Of a stretch of DNA of 64,000 nucleotides, positions 27,798 to 37,607 are shown in pieces. Source of the stretch: Williamsia muralis (GTDB lineage: Bacteria; Actinomycetota; Actinomycetes; Mycobacteriales; Mycobacteriaceae); contig NZ_PEBD01000005.1 of assembly GCF_002735905.1 (NCBI RefSeq), forward strand, positions 62,001 to 126,000, given 5' to 3'. Both the position numbers and the translations under genes were made by a program. Numbering within the stretch: the first letter of the stretch is position 1; every line of letters begins with the position of its first letter. The notes under the pieces are model-generated. The model was not told the DNA's origin. It worked only from the letters and a program-made list of their open reading frames with translations, and ran no database searches.

Positions 27798-29294
27798 TTA
27801 GCTGGCGGCCGGCTTGGACTGATCCGAGGTCCGCTCGGATGTGAACGACTTGGTGGGGTCGGAGAGCACCGGTTTGTCGCCAGGGGTCTGGTCGCGGTCC
27901 GCGGGCACGGCATCGGCCCCACCGTCCTTCAGTCGGTCCAGCTCGATCTGAGCCAACTGGTCCATGGCGTTGCGCGCCAGCACCTGCTGCTCGGTGATGG
28001 TGAGCTGAGAGCGACCTCGCGTGAGGAATGCGAACGACCAGTCGACGATCGTGGTGAGACGGTTTCTGAACCCGACGATGTACACGAGATGCAGCAACAA
28101 CCATCCGAGCCACGCGAAGAAGCCTTCGGTCTCGAAGTTCTTTTTCAGGCCCGGCACCGGCACCGACATGACGGCACTGAACTTGGAGATGGTGGCCATC
28201 GAGCCCTTGTCCCAGTACTTGAACGGCTCGCGATCTTCGGGTTTGCCACCCTTGAGCTCGGCCTTGATCGCGTCGGCAGCATAGCGCCCACCCTGGATCG
28301 CGCCCTGGGCCTGACCCGGCACGTTTTCAACCGACATCATGTCGCCCACGACGAACACATTGGGGTGGCCGGGGATGGACAGATCGGGCTCCACCTTGAC
28401 GCGTCCGGCGCGGTCGAGCTCCACATCGCTCTGCTCGGCGAGTTGCTTGCCGAGCGGGCTGGCGGCCACACCTGCCGACCACACCTTGCACTGCGATTCG
28501 ATGCGTCTGGTGCTGCCGTCCTTGTCCTTCACCACGAGGCCGTCGTAGTCCAGGTCGACGACCATCGCGTTGAGCTGGATCTCGACGCCCATCTCCTCGA
28601 GACGTTTTGCTGCCTTGGTGCCGAGATTCTTGCCCATCGGCGGAAGAACCGCAGGCGCCGCATCGAGCAGGATGACGCGGGACTCGGTGGGGTCGATGTT
28701 GCGGAAGGTGCCCTTGAGGGTCTTGTCGCTCATCTCGGCGATCTGGCCTGCCAGTTCGACGCCCGTAGGACCGGCGCCGACCACCACGAAGGTGAGCAGC
28801 CGGGCCCGTTCTTCATGGTCTTCGGACAGCTCGGCCTGTTCGAACGCTCCCAGGATGCGACCACGCAACTCCAGCGCGTCATCGATGGTCTTCATGCCGG
28901 GCGCGAACTGCGCGAAGTGGTCGTTGCCGAAGTAGGACTGGTCGGCGCCCGCGGCGATGATCAGGCTGTCGTAGGGGGTTTCGGTGATGCGCTCGAGAAG
29001 CCGTGACGTCACGATCTTCTTCTCGAGGTCGATGCCCTCCACATTGCCCATCAGGACCTGAGCATTGGCCTGCTTGCGCAGGATGACGCGGGTCGCAGGA
29101 GCGATTTCACCTTCGGAGATGATGCCGGTGGCCACCTGGTAGAGCATCGGCTGGAAGAGGTGATGCGTGGTCCGTGCGATCAAGGTGACATCGACGTCGG
29201 CTTTTCGCAGGCGCTGGGTCGCGAACAGCCCCCCGAAGCCGGAACCGATGACCACTACCCGGTGCCGGGTCGAACCTGCAGTCTCGTCGCTCAT
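27798..29294 (-). CDS. ndh: Type II NADH dehydrogenase
   Basis: 498 residues from ATG 29294 (MSDETAGSTRHRVVVIGSGF), with AGGAG 6 nt upstream; a reading from 29345 is not supported. Two Rossmann folds: HRVVVIGSGFGGLFATQRLR for FAD and TFVVVGAGPTGVELAGQIAE for NADH, plus the FAD-binding NVFVVGDMMSVENVPGQAQG. A C-terminal amphipathic membrane-binding region (FFAWLGWLLLHLVYIVGFRN) anchors it. It oxidises NADH and reduces menaquinone without proton pumping. The last 60 residues are a variable hydrophilic tail. The position matches Rv1854c. Confidence 0.96.
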   Translation of the reverse strand: MSDETAGSTRHRVVVIGSGFGGLFATQRLRKADVDVTLIARTTHHLFQPMLYQVATGIISEGEIAPATRVILRKQANAQVLMGNVEGIDLEKKIVTSRLLERITETPYDSLIIAAGADQSYFGNDHFAQFAPGMKTIDDALELRGRILGAFEQAELSEDHEERARLLTFVVVGAGPTGVELAGQIAEMSDKTLKGTFRNIDPTESRVILLDAAPAVLPPMGKNLGTKAAKRLEEMGVEIQLNAMVVDLDYDGLVVKDKDGSTRRIESQCKVWSAGVAASPLGKQLAEQSDVELDRAGRVKVEPDLSIPGHPNVFVVGDMMSVENVPGQAQGAIQGGRYAADAIKAELKGGKPEDREPFKYWDKGSMATISKFSAVMSVPVPGLKKNFETEGFFAWLGWLLLHLVYIVGFRNRLTTIVDWSFAFLTRGRSQLTITEQQVLARNAMDQLAQIELDRLKDGGADAVPADRDQTPGDKPVLSDPTKSFTSERTSDQSKPAAS

Positions 29295-29432
29295 GACCAT
29301 CTCCTGTCGGTTGGCGGTGTGCGGCGGGATCTCAGGGCTGGTCAAAACCCGCTCATTGGCTAACGGTAGTCAATGAGCTCGCGTTGGTCGCGGCAAGGGC
29401 CGGATTCACCCGAAGGTGTGCAGGTGAGCGGT

Positions 29433-30086
29433 TCAGGCGATCATGCTCGATGCGATTCGGGCGGATTGTGCCCACGGGAAACTGCTTGATTCCCAATGTG
29501 TTTTGAGGATCTCGTACTCGACCTCGCCGCGCTCGGAACCCGCGATCGAGGTGTCGGCGCAGTCGTGTAACCGGGCCAAGCGCAGACCCGACTTCTCCAT
29601 GACGCGGCGCGAAGCAGCGTTGACTGCCATGGTGCCCGCGAAGATGCGGCTGATGCTCAGCTCGGTGAAAGACAGCTGCACCAGTGCCCGAGCTCCCTCC
29701 GTGGCCAGTCCGCGTCCCCAGACTCGGCGGCGCAGCCGGTAGCTCAGTTCGAACTCCGATTCGGACGAATGGCGAGGCGCCCGCAAACCGAACCAGCCGA
29801 CGAACCCGCTTGTTTCTGCGTGGGGGTCGCCGACGGAGCGCGCTGCGACGACGTCGAGCCGATCGAGTGCAACCCAGACACCGGCACCGCCGCGGTGGCC
29901 CGCCTCGGCCAGCGCTCGCGGGATCACCCAATCCTCGATGACCTCCCGAGGGGTGGCGGTCCCCCCGGTGACATAACGCATCACGGCCGGGTCGCTGTCG
30001 AGTTCGACGAGGTGGTCGGTATCGGCAATCGACACCGGCCGCAAAACCAGGCGATCGGTCTCGATGATCAACTCTTCATTCCCCAT
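29433..30086 (-). CDS. GNAT-family N-acetyltransferase (RimJ/RimL type)
   Basis: 217 residues from ATG 30086 (MGNEELIIETDRLVLRPVSI). The RimJ-like acetyltransferase fold shows LVLRPVSIADTDHLVELDSD, GFVGWFGLR, YRLRRRVWGRGLATEGARAL (acetyl-CoA-binding loop) and NAASRRVMEKSGLRL. The substrate may be a ribosomal protein N-terminus, an antibiotic or a small amine; nothing nearby decides. It is a monocistronic minus-strand gene next to ndh. Confidence 0.85.
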   Translation of the reverse strand: MGNEELIIETDRLVLRPVSIADTDHLVELDSDPAVMRYVTGGTATPREVIEDWVIPRALAEAGHRGGAGVWVALDRLDVVAARSVGDPHAETSGFVGWFGLRAPRHSSESEFELSYRLRRRVWGRGLATEGARALVQLSFTELSISRIFAGTMAVNAASRRVMEKSGLRLARLHDCADTSIAGSERGEVEYEILKTHWESSSFPWAQSARIASSMIA

Positions 30087-30440
30087 TCCACTGACGTGAT
30101 GTCGGCATCCTACGGTCTCGTGCGACGCAAGTGGTAGACCTCGCCGGAGAGTGTCGGAGCAGACCATTCAACCAGGACATCGGTGCTGGTGAGAGGTGAG
30201 AATCCCGCTTGCGACAGCTTGCGGGTGGGTGACGATCGTCAAATCGCGAGCCGGCGAGGATCGCCGCCGGCGGTGGCGATCGGCCGACCCGCCCGGGCGC
30301 CTGGGTGACCAAGACATGCGGGTGAGCGGAGTTGCGTGAAATCCGTTCGGTGAGTGCACAAGTCGCGTGTCGTCGTTGTCGGCGACGTGGCGATGGACCC
30401 GTCCCCGGATCGCTGCGGCCCTGCCACTACGCTGGCACCG
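30087..30440. other. 354-nt divergent intergenic region
   Basis: Lies between the divergent acetyltransferase and thioesterase genes. It should carry both promoters; a TACGCT -10 box for the thioesterase is at its end. No convincing small gene, terminator or long repeat was seen. A GC-rich stretch with short inverted repeats (about 30240-30300) has no clear role. Confidence 0.4.
30428..30433 (+). promoter_or_regulatory. -10 box of a leaderless thioesterase promoter
   Basis: TACGCT ends 7 nt before GTG 30441 and no Shine-Dalgarno sequence is present. Confidence 0.5.
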
Positions 30441-30899
30441 GTGAAAGACACCTCCTCCGGTTCAATCCCCACCGACCTGGACTCGGTCGAGCTGCAGTTG
30501 CGTTGGGGTGACTTGGACACCAACCACCACGTGAACAACGTGCAGTTTGCGCGGTTGTTCGAAGAAGCCCGGGTCCGCACTGTCACCCGCTGGTTCGCCA
30601 CCCAGGGCCGAAGCACCGGCGCCTTCCATCTCGCCCGGCAGGAGATCGAGTTCGTGGCGCCGCTGTATTACGGCCCCGAGCCCGTGACGGCCAAGGTCTG
30701 GATCAGTCGCCTCGGCACATCGTCCTTCGACTTCGGCAGCGAATTGCGTGATGGGAAAGGCAACCTGGTGGGACTGTGCGAGACAACCGGGGTGATGATC
30801 GACCCCGAGACCGGCGGCACCAGACCTGTGCCCGACGCCGTACGCGATCTCCTCGAGGCAAAGATGGCAGATCCGGTTCCTTTCCGGCGCCGAGCTTGA
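30441..30899 (+). CDS. Acyl-CoA thioesterase, 4HBT hotdog family
   Basis: 152 residues from GTG 30441, selected because of a -10-like TACGCT just upstream. The 4-hydroxybenzoyl-CoA thioesterase/YbgC signature is LRWGDLDTNHHVNNVQFARL with the catalytic Asp, followed by FEEARVRTVTRWF and VAPLYYGPEPVTAKVWISRL. Such enzymes release free fatty acids or aromatic acids from CoA. It is 71 nt upstream of recC but has no apparent link to recombination. Confidence 0.85.
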   Translation: MKDTSSGSIPTDLDSVELQLRWGDLDTNHHVNNVQFARLFEEARVRTVTRWFATQGRSTGAFHLARQEIEFVAPLYYGPEPVTAKVWISRLGTSSFDFGSELRDGKGNLVGLCETTGVMIDPETGGTRPVPDAVRDLLEAKMADPVPFRRRA

Positions 30900-30970
30900 C
30901 CGCACTGTGACGATCGATGTCGGCGAGCGGTGATATACCGGCCTGACAACCGCGGACGAGGGGGCGTGCA

Positions 30971-33900
30971 GTGCTGAGACTTCATCGTGCCGAACGCACC
31001 AGCACGCTGGTCGCGGCGTTGGCCGGGATCCTTTCGGAGCCGCCCGGCGACCCTTTCGCCGGTGAGGTGGTTGCGGTGCCTGCGCAGGGTGTCGAGCGCT
31101 GGCTGACCCAACAGTTGTCGTTGACTCTCGGAACGAGCCGGGCTCCGGGTGGCGGCCACCACGGCGACGGGATTGCGGCGAACATCGCGTTCCCCTCGCC
31201 GTCGGCGCTGGTCGACGATGTGGTCGCTCAGGTCAGTGGTACCGCCGCTGCAGGCAGGCCCGACGACGATCCATGGGCGCCCGCGCGCATGCAGTGGACG
31301 CTGCTCGGGGTGATCGACGATGCCGTCGACGACCCCGCGTGCGCAATCCTCGCCCGGCATCTCGGGCATCGGAGCGCCGTCAGGACCGGCCAGGGCGCAA
31401 CCCCGGGTGCGGGGCCTACGTCACCAGCTCCCGGTTTCCGCGTCGGACGCCGGTTCGGGACAGCAGAGCACCTGACGCAACTGTTCCGCAGCTACGCCAC
31501 CCACCGGCCCCAGATGATCCTCGACTGGGTCGCCGGTTCGGACACCGACGGAGTGGGCGATCAGCTCGACGAAGACGTGCGGTGGCAGCCGCATCTCTGG
31601 CGGATGTTGCGTGAGCGCATCGACGCACCCAGCCCGCCGGAACGTCTCGATGACGTCTGCACGGCACTGCGGCGACGGGCCTCGGCGGTCGATCTGCCTG
31701 AGCGTATCGCCCTCTTCGGGGCCACCCGCCTCACCACCCAGCAGTTGGCGATCTTGTCGGCACTCGGCGTCCACCGCGACGTCAACCTCTTTCTGCCGCA
31801 TGCGAGTCCGGCTCTGTGGGAGAAGATGCCACGATTCGGCGGGCAGGTGCGCCGCAGCGACATCGATGCCCGGTTCATCGTGCACCCCCTGGTGGCGTCG
31901 CTCTCGCGAGAAGTGCGTGAACTCCAGGTCCGGCTGAGCGACGTCGCGGACGAAGATGTCCACCACCGCGCTGACGAGCCAGTAGACACGCACCTGCGGC
32001 GGCTGCAGCACGCGATGCGCACCGATGCGGTCCTGCCCGCCGTCGGTGTGGCCGATGGCAGCGTCGAGGTCCATTCGTGTCACGGGCCGGCCCGGCAGGT
32101 GGAGGTGCTCCGCGAACTGGTCTTACACATGTTCCAGGAAGATCCGGGTCTGGACCCGCGTGACGTCATCGTCATGTGCCCCGACGTGGAGACCTACGCC
32201 CCGTTGATCCGTGCGTCATTCGGCCAATCGATCAATGTGCACCCTGGTCATCAACTGCGTGTGCGACTCGCGGATAGGGCTCTGCGGCAGACCAATCCAC
32301 TGCTCGAGGTCATGTCGGATCTGCTCGAGCTCGCAGGGGGGCGCGTCAAGGCCAGCGAGGTGCTGGGGTTGGCGGAGAGCGAACCGGTTCGCACCAGGTT
32401 CGATTTCAGCGACGATGACCTGGAACGACTGCGGCAGTGGACCGCAGAATCAGGTGCGCGCTGGGGTATCAACGACAACCAGCGCAAGCCGTTCGGACTC
32501 GGCGGATTCGGGCAGAACACCTTCGGCGCAGGGCTGGACCGGATCCTGCTCGGGGTGGCGGCCGACGAGAGTGAACTCGGCTGGCTCGACACCGCGCTGC
32601 CCCTCGACGACGTCGACAGCGCAGACGTCGACCTTGCCGGACGCTTCGCGGAGTTCATCAGTCGACTCGACGACTCACTCGCCACCCTTCGGGGCCCGCG
32701 GCCGGCAGTAGAGTGGTCCCAAAATCTCTCCACGGCAATGGATCTGCTCACGGCGGTGAAGTCGGCGGACAGTTGGCAGCGCAGTCAGGCGCACCGCGAG
32801 CTGGCTGCCGCGACCGAACACGGCGGCCAGGCCATCGTCCGGTTGGCCGACGTCCGCGCGATGCTCGCGCACCGTCTGGCCGGCCGGCCGACCAGGGCGA
32901 ACTTCCGTACCGGAGAGCTGACCGTCTGCACCATGGTGCCCATGCGGGCCGTGCCACACCGAGTGGTGATCCTGCTCGGGCTCGACGACGAGAGCTTCCC
33001 GCGGATCGGAAGTGTCAACGGCGACGACATCATGGGCCGCAATCCCTGTGTGGGAGAACGGGACATCCGTAGTGAGGACCGTCAGCTGCTCCTCGACGCC
33101 ACCATGTCGGCCATCGACCGCCTCATCATTCTGTTCACAGGGAACGATCCGGTCACCGGGCTTCGTCGCCCGCCCGCCGTTCCGGTGGGGGAGTTGATCG
33201 ACTCGGCCGACGCAATGCTGACCGACGGGTCGACGGTGGTGCGTGCGCACCCGCTGCACGCGTTCGATCCCGTCAACTTCGACGCCGGTGCCCCGTTCAG
33301 CTTCGATGATTCTGCGTTGGCCGGTGCGCGCTCTGCCCAAGCGATCCAGATCGGCGAGCCTGAGTTCCTCCCGAAACCATTGCCGGAGAAGCTCGGCGAC
33401 GTCGAGTTGGCCGACCTCATCGCGTTCGTGGAACATCCGATGCGGGCTTTCTGCCGCCAGCGGCTGGGTATGTATCTGCCCGGCGACGACGAAGAACTGA
33501 GCGATGTGTTCAGCGCGGACCTCGACGGTCTCGACCGGTGGGCCATCGGCGACCGGATGCTGCAGTCCCGACTGGCAGGTGTCGAGGGGTCCGCTCTACG
33601 CGCAGCCGAACTGCGGCGGGGTTCGCTTCCACCGTTCCGGCTCGGTGGCCAGGTGTTCCAACGTATTGCAGGCGACGTCGAGTCCCTGGTGACCGCTGCC
33701 GCCCCGCTGCACGAAAATCCCTCGGAAGCAAGGGATGTCACGGTGGAGCTCGGCGGTGGTCGACGTCTGACCGGTACAGTGCCCGGCGTGCACGAAGGTG
33801 TTGTCGTGCGGACGATCTTCTCGCGGGTGGCTCCGAAACACCGGGTGGCGGCCTGGGTGGCGTTGCTGGCGCTGGCGGCGAGTGAGTCGGGTGATCGGTC

Positions 33901-34306
33901 GGCGGTGGTGCTGGGTCGGGGAAAGTACGGGGGCCGCCTTGCGCGATCGGACATCAAGAGTCCTCCCGATCCCGCGGCGACGCTCCGAGATCTGGTCGCG
34001 ATGCGCGATACCGGCCTGCGTGCGCCATTGCCGCTGCCGACCACCGCGGCCTGTGAATATGCGACCCGCCGCAACCGGGGCGACGGTGTCGAACTCGCCG
34101 TCGAGGCTGCCGAGGTGAGCTTCAAGAGTGACTTCGGGGGAGAGGGCCAAGACCCTTACGTGAAGTACCTGTACGGCAACGAGTTCGGTGCGATTCTGTC
34201 CGAGCCGCCGGCACCGGATGCGGCTGTTCTCACCGAACCTTCGAGGTTCGGTGCCTTGGCGACCGGCCTGTGGGCTCCGCTGCTCGCTGCCGAGACGGTG
34301 CGCTGA
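30971..34306 (+). CDS. recC: Exodeoxyribonuclease V subunit gamma (RecC)
   Basis: 1111 residues from GTG 30971, with GAGGGGG upstream. RecC is an inactivated SF1 helicase/nuclease fold that recognises the recombination hotspot and splits the strands inside RecBCD. Family landmarks: VVAVPAQGVERWLTQQLSLT, RIALFGATRLTTQQLAILSA, VHSCHGPARQVEVLRELVLH, PRDVIVMCPDVETYAPLIRA and LTVCTMVPMRAVPHRVVILL with GLDDESFPR. No Walker A motif is present, as expected. First gene of recC-recB-recD. Confidence 0.95.
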   Translation: MLRLHRAERTSTLVAALAGILSEPPGDPFAGEVVAVPAQGVERWLTQQLSLTLGTSRAPGGGHHGDGIAANIAFPSPSALVDDVVAQVSGTAAAGRPDDDPWAPARMQWTLLGVIDDAVDDPACAILARHLGHRSAVRTGQGATPGAGPTSPAPGFRVGRRFGTAEHLTQLFRSYATHRPQMILDWVAGSDTDGVGDQLDEDVRWQPHLWRMLRERIDAPSPPERLDDVCTALRRRASAVDLPERIALFGATRLTTQQLAILSALGVHRDVNLFLPHASPALWEKMPRFGGQVRRSDIDARFIVHPLVASLSREVRELQVRLSDVADEDVHHRADEPVDTHLRRLQHAMRTDAVLPAVGVADGSVEVHSCHGPARQVEVLRELVLHMFQEDPGLDPRDVIVMCPDVETYAPLIRASFGQSINVHPGHQLRVRLADRALRQTNPLLEVMSDLLELAGGRVKASEVLGLAESEPVRTRFDFSDDDLERLRQWTAESGARWGINDNQRKPFGLGGFGQNTFGAGLDRILLGVAADESELGWLDTALPLDDVDSADVDLAGRFAEFISRLDDSLATLRGPRPAVEWSQNLSTAMDLLTAVKSADSWQRSQAHRELAAATEHGGQAIVRLADVRAMLAHRLAGRPTRANFRTGELTVCTMVPMRAVPHRVVILLGLDDESFPRIGSVNGDDIMGRNPCVGERDIRSEDRQLLLDATMSAIDRLIILFTGNDPVTGLRRPPAVPVGELIDSADAMLTDGSTVVRAHPLHAFDPVNFDAGAPFSFDDSALAGARSAQAIQIGEPEFLPKPLPEKLGDVELADLIAFVEHPMRAFCRQRLGMYLPGDDEELSDVFSADLDGLDRWAIGDRMLQSRLAGVEGSALRAAELRRGSLPPFRLGGQVFQRIAGDVESLVTAAAPLHENPSEARDVTVELGGGRRLTGTVPGVHEGVVVRTIFSRVAPKHRVAAWVALLALAASESGDRSAVVLGRGKYGGRLARSDIKSPPDPAATLRDLVAMRDTGLRAPLPLPTTAACEYATRRNRGDGVELAVEAAEVSFKSDFGGEGQDPYVKYLYGNEFGAILSEPPAPDAAVLTEPSRFGALATGLWAPLLAAETVR

Positions 34307-34307
34307 G

Positions 34308-37300
34308 ATGACCCAGAGCAGTCTTTCTCCCGTCACCTTCGACATCACCGGACCGCTGCCCGGCGGCACAACGGTATTGGAGGCCAGTGCCGGCACCGGC
34401 AAAACGTACGCAATAGTCGGCCTGGCCGCTCGGTACGTGGCATCCGGTGTGCCGCTGTCCGAACTACTCCTGGTCACCTTCAGCCGATTCGCCACAGCTG
34501 AACTTCGAGAACGAACCCGGCTGCGACTGGCCGATCTCGCACGGGCACTCGCCGATCCGCAACGTGCGGTGCAATCCGATGACCCTCTTGTGGCAATGCT
34601 CGCCCGCGGCAGCGGCGAGGACGTGGCTGTTCGTCGCGAACGGTTGACCGCTGCGTTGTCGGACTTCGATGCGGCGACCATCGCGACCACGCACACATTC
34701 TGCAGCCGCATGCTGGACGGGCTCGGTCTTGCCGGCGACTTCGAGAACGACATCACTCTGGTGGAGGACGTAGGCGATCTCATCACCGAAGTCACCGACG
34801 ACCTGTACCTCCGGCGCTTCAGTGGTACCGACGCGGTGCCGTTCAGTCTTCGTGACGCCCATGGCTTCTCGCGGGCGGCGGTGTTCGGGCGGCAGGCGCG
34901 GCTGGGGCCTGACGCCGAACCCGGGGCGGACGAGTACATGCGGGTGGAGTTCGCCACGCAGGTTCGCAAAGAGGTGGAGCGGCGTAAACGCCTCACCAAT
35001 GTGCGTGACTATGACGACCTGCAGATGTTGCTGCGCGACACATTGGCCGACCCCGCACACGGGCCGGCGGCCTGCCGGCGAATCCGTAGCCGATTTCGGG
35101 TGGTGCTCGTCGACGAATTCCAGGACACCGATCCGGTGCAGTGGGAGATCTTCCGCCTCGCGTTCCACGGCCACACGACGTTGGTGCTCGTCGGCGACCC
35201 GAAGCAATCGATCTACGCCTTCCGAGGCGCAGAGGTGTTCAGTTATCTCGATGCCGTTCACGCTGCAGACAACCATCAGGCTCTTCCGACGAACTGGCGA
35301 AGTGACGCCGGTCTGATCGAGGCGCTCGACCGGATCTACGCCGGAGCAGCTCTGGGTAGCCCGGACATCGTTGTGCACCAGGTGACCGCGAACAACAACG
35401 CATCTCGGCTTCCCGGCCTGGTCCCGCTGCGGTTGCGCCATCTGAATCGCAAGGGGCACGGGCCCCTGAACAAGTCGGGATTTCCGGTGCTCGACAGGGT
35501 GCGCCGGGCGGTGGCCGACGACGTCGCCGCGGACCTCACCGACTTGCTCAACTCCGGCACCGACCACGTCACCGGTGGGAAGACGAGGCCGGTCGAGCCG
35601 GGAGACGTCGCAGTCCTGGTTCGAAATCACAAACACCTGAGCATGATTCAAGGTGCCCTGGACGCTGCGGGGATACCGTCGGTGCTGGCGGGAGGAACGA
35701 GTGTCTACAGCACCCAGGGGGCGCTCGACTGGCTGTGGTTGTTGCAGGCCATGGAGCAGCCGAGTCGTACGGCCCGAATCCGGTTGGCTGCACTCACCCC
35801 GCTCCTGGGGTGGACTGCCACTGAACTCGATGCAGGCGGAGACGAGCTGACGGCGGACATCAGCGCGATGATCCGCGAGCTCGTGGCGGTCTATCAGGAC
35901 GCCGGGTTTGCGGCGGTGTATGAGCATCTGTCCGGACGCCGCGACATCGCCGGTCGTCTGCTGGGTATCACCGGCGGTGAACGTCGACTCACCGACCTTA
36001 CCCACGTCGCCCAGTTGTGCAACCGTGCCGTGGTGGAGCAGGGGCTGGGTCTCACCGCGCTCGTGCGCCGACTCGCCGAGTTGATCAAGGATCCGGTCGC
36101 AGGCAATCAGGGCGAGCAGAGCCGCCGTCTCGACAGCGACGCCGCGGCGGTTCAATTGCTGACCGTGCATCGCAGCAAGGGACTCGAGTTCCCGATCGTC
36201 TATGTGCCCTACGGCTGGGACGCGGCGCGCCATCCGAACCCGGCAACTCTGTTGCTGCACAACGACTCAGGAGAGCGAATCCTTGACGTCGGAGGCAAGG
36301 ACGCACCCGGGTACCGGGCCCGCCGCGACACCGCCGCCGCCGAGGAGGACGGGGAAGAGTTGCGGTTGTTGTACGTAGCGCTCACACGCGCTGCCTCCGC
36401 CGTGGTGCTGTGGTGGGCGCCTGCGACTGCCACCCGCTCGTCGCCGCTTCACAGGCTGCTGTTCAGCCGCGACAAAACCAGCCCCGAACCACGTCCGGTG
36501 GTACCCGACGATGCGCGGGTGGCCCGCTTCTTCACCGAATGGGGTGAGGCAGCAGGCGGCGTGGTCACCGTGCAGCCGGCAACTTTTGCACCAATGGGCA
36601 GCCCCCGTTGGCAACAACCGAAGCCGTCGGCAGGCGACCTGGGGTCAGCGTCCTTCACCCGCGTCATCGACCGCTCGTGGCGGCGCACCTCCTATTCGGC
36701 GTTGGTGGCGGGCACACATCAGCCGGGCGTGGCGAGCGAGCCCGAGGTCACGGACAAGACAGACGAGCAGACGGTGGAACCTCTTGCCGAGGCGACCACG
36801 GAAGGTCCTGCCGAACTCAAACACGTGTCGCTGATGAACTCGCTGCCTTTCGGGGCGGCCTTCGGAACGCTTGTCCACGAGGTACTCGAGACCGTCGACA
36901 CCGATGTCACCGATCTGGCGGACGAAGTGCGTCGCCGCTGTGTCGAGGCCGCGCTGGCGCGGATGGCCGAGGTCGACATCGATGTGCTCGCCGAGGCGCT
37001 GACCGCGGTGATGCACACACCTTTGGGTGCTGATCGCGAACTCACCCTCGCGCGCATACCTTCGAAGGATCGCTTGTCAGAGCTGACCTTCGAGTTCCCG
37101 CTCGGATCGCAGACCGATCCGACCCTGCGAGACATCAGCGACCTGATGGCGGAGCATCTGTCGCCCGATGATCTGCTCGCCGACTATCCCGCCCTGCTGC
37201 GTCGGGTGCCCGCACCGCCGCTGCGCGGATTCCTCACTGGCAGCATCGACGCGGTTCTGCGGATCCCGTGCGACCGATTCGTGGTGGTGGACTACAAGAC

Positions 37301-37607
37301 GAACCGGACCGCGCGCGGCGACCTCACCTGCCTGGACTACACACCGGAGTCGATGGCCCGGGAGATGATGCACTCGCACTATCCTCTGCAGGCGTTGCTG
37401 TATTCGGTTGCGTTGCACCGCTATCTACGATGGCGATTGCCGGGTTACGACCCGTCTGTGCACCTCGGAGGCGTTCAATACCATTTCGTCCGCGCAATGA
37501 TCGGGCCGCAGACGCCATCGGGCTGCGGCGTGTTCGAGTGGAGGCCGTCGGCGACCCTCATCGCTGCCGTGTCCGACCTCATCGCCGGAAGGACGGTGAC
37601 CGTGTGA
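34308..37607 (+). CDS. recB: Exodeoxyribonuclease V subunit beta (RecB helicase-nuclease)
   Basis: 1099 residues from ATG 34308, one base after the recC stop. UvrD-type 3'-5' helicase: Walker A LEASAGTGKTYAIVGLAARY (Lys32), Walker B VVLVDEFQDTDPVQWEIFRL, motif III LVLVGDPKQSIYAFRGAEVF, motif V LLTVHRSKGLEFPIVYVPYG and motif VI LRLLYVALTRAASAVVLWW. The C-terminal PD-(D/E)xK nuclease is intact: GSIDAVLRI and VVVDYKTN (Asp995, Lys997). The subunit should have both helicase and nuclease activity. Its stop overlaps the recD GTG. Confidence 0.97.
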   Translation: MTQSSLSPVTFDITGPLPGGTTVLEASAGTGKTYAIVGLAARYVASGVPLSELLLVTFSRFATAELRERTRLRLADLARALADPQRAVQSDDPLVAMLARGSGEDVAVRRERLTAALSDFDAATIATTHTFCSRMLDGLGLAGDFENDITLVEDVGDLITEVTDDLYLRRFSGTDAVPFSLRDAHGFSRAAVFGRQARLGPDAEPGADEYMRVEFATQVRKEVERRKRLTNVRDYDDLQMLLRDTLADPAHGPAACRRIRSRFRVVLVDEFQDTDPVQWEIFRLAFHGHTTLVLVGDPKQSIYAFRGAEVFSYLDAVHAADNHQALPTNWRSDAGLIEALDRIYAGAALGSPDIVVHQVTANNNASRLPGLVPLRLRHLNRKGHGPLNKSGFPVLDRVRRAVADDVAADLTDLLNSGTDHVTGGKTRPVEPGDVAVLVRNHKHLSMIQGALDAAGIPSVLAGGTSVYSTQGALDWLWLLQAMEQPSRTARIRLAALTPLLGWTATELDAGGDELTADISAMIRELVAVYQDAGFAAVYEHLSGRRDIAGRLLGITGGERRLTDLTHVAQLCNRAVVEQGLGLTALVRRLAELIKDPVAGNQGEQSRRLDSDAAAVQLLTVHRSKGLEFPIVYVPYGWDAARHPNPATLLLHNDSGERILDVGGKDAPGYRARRDTAAAEEDGEELRLLYVALTRAASAVVLWWAPATATRSSPLHRLLFSRDKTSPEPRPVVPDDARVARFFTEWGEAAGGVVTVQPATFAPMGSPRWQQPKPSAGDLGSASFTRVIDRSWRRTSYSALVAGTHQPGVASEPEVTDKTDEQTVEPLAEATTEGPAELKHVSLMNSLPFGAAFGTLVHEVLETVDTDVTDLADEVRRRCVEAALARMAEVDIDVLAEALTAVMHTPLGADRELTLARIPSKDRLSELTFEFPLGSQTDPTLRDISDLMAEHLSPDDLLADYPALLRRVPAPPLRGFLTGSIDAVLRIPCDRFVVVDYKTNRTARGDLTCLDYTPESMAREMMHSHYPLQALLYSVALHRYLRWRLPGYDPSVHLGGVQYHFVRAMIGPQTPSGCGVFEWRPSATLIAAVSDLIAGRTVTV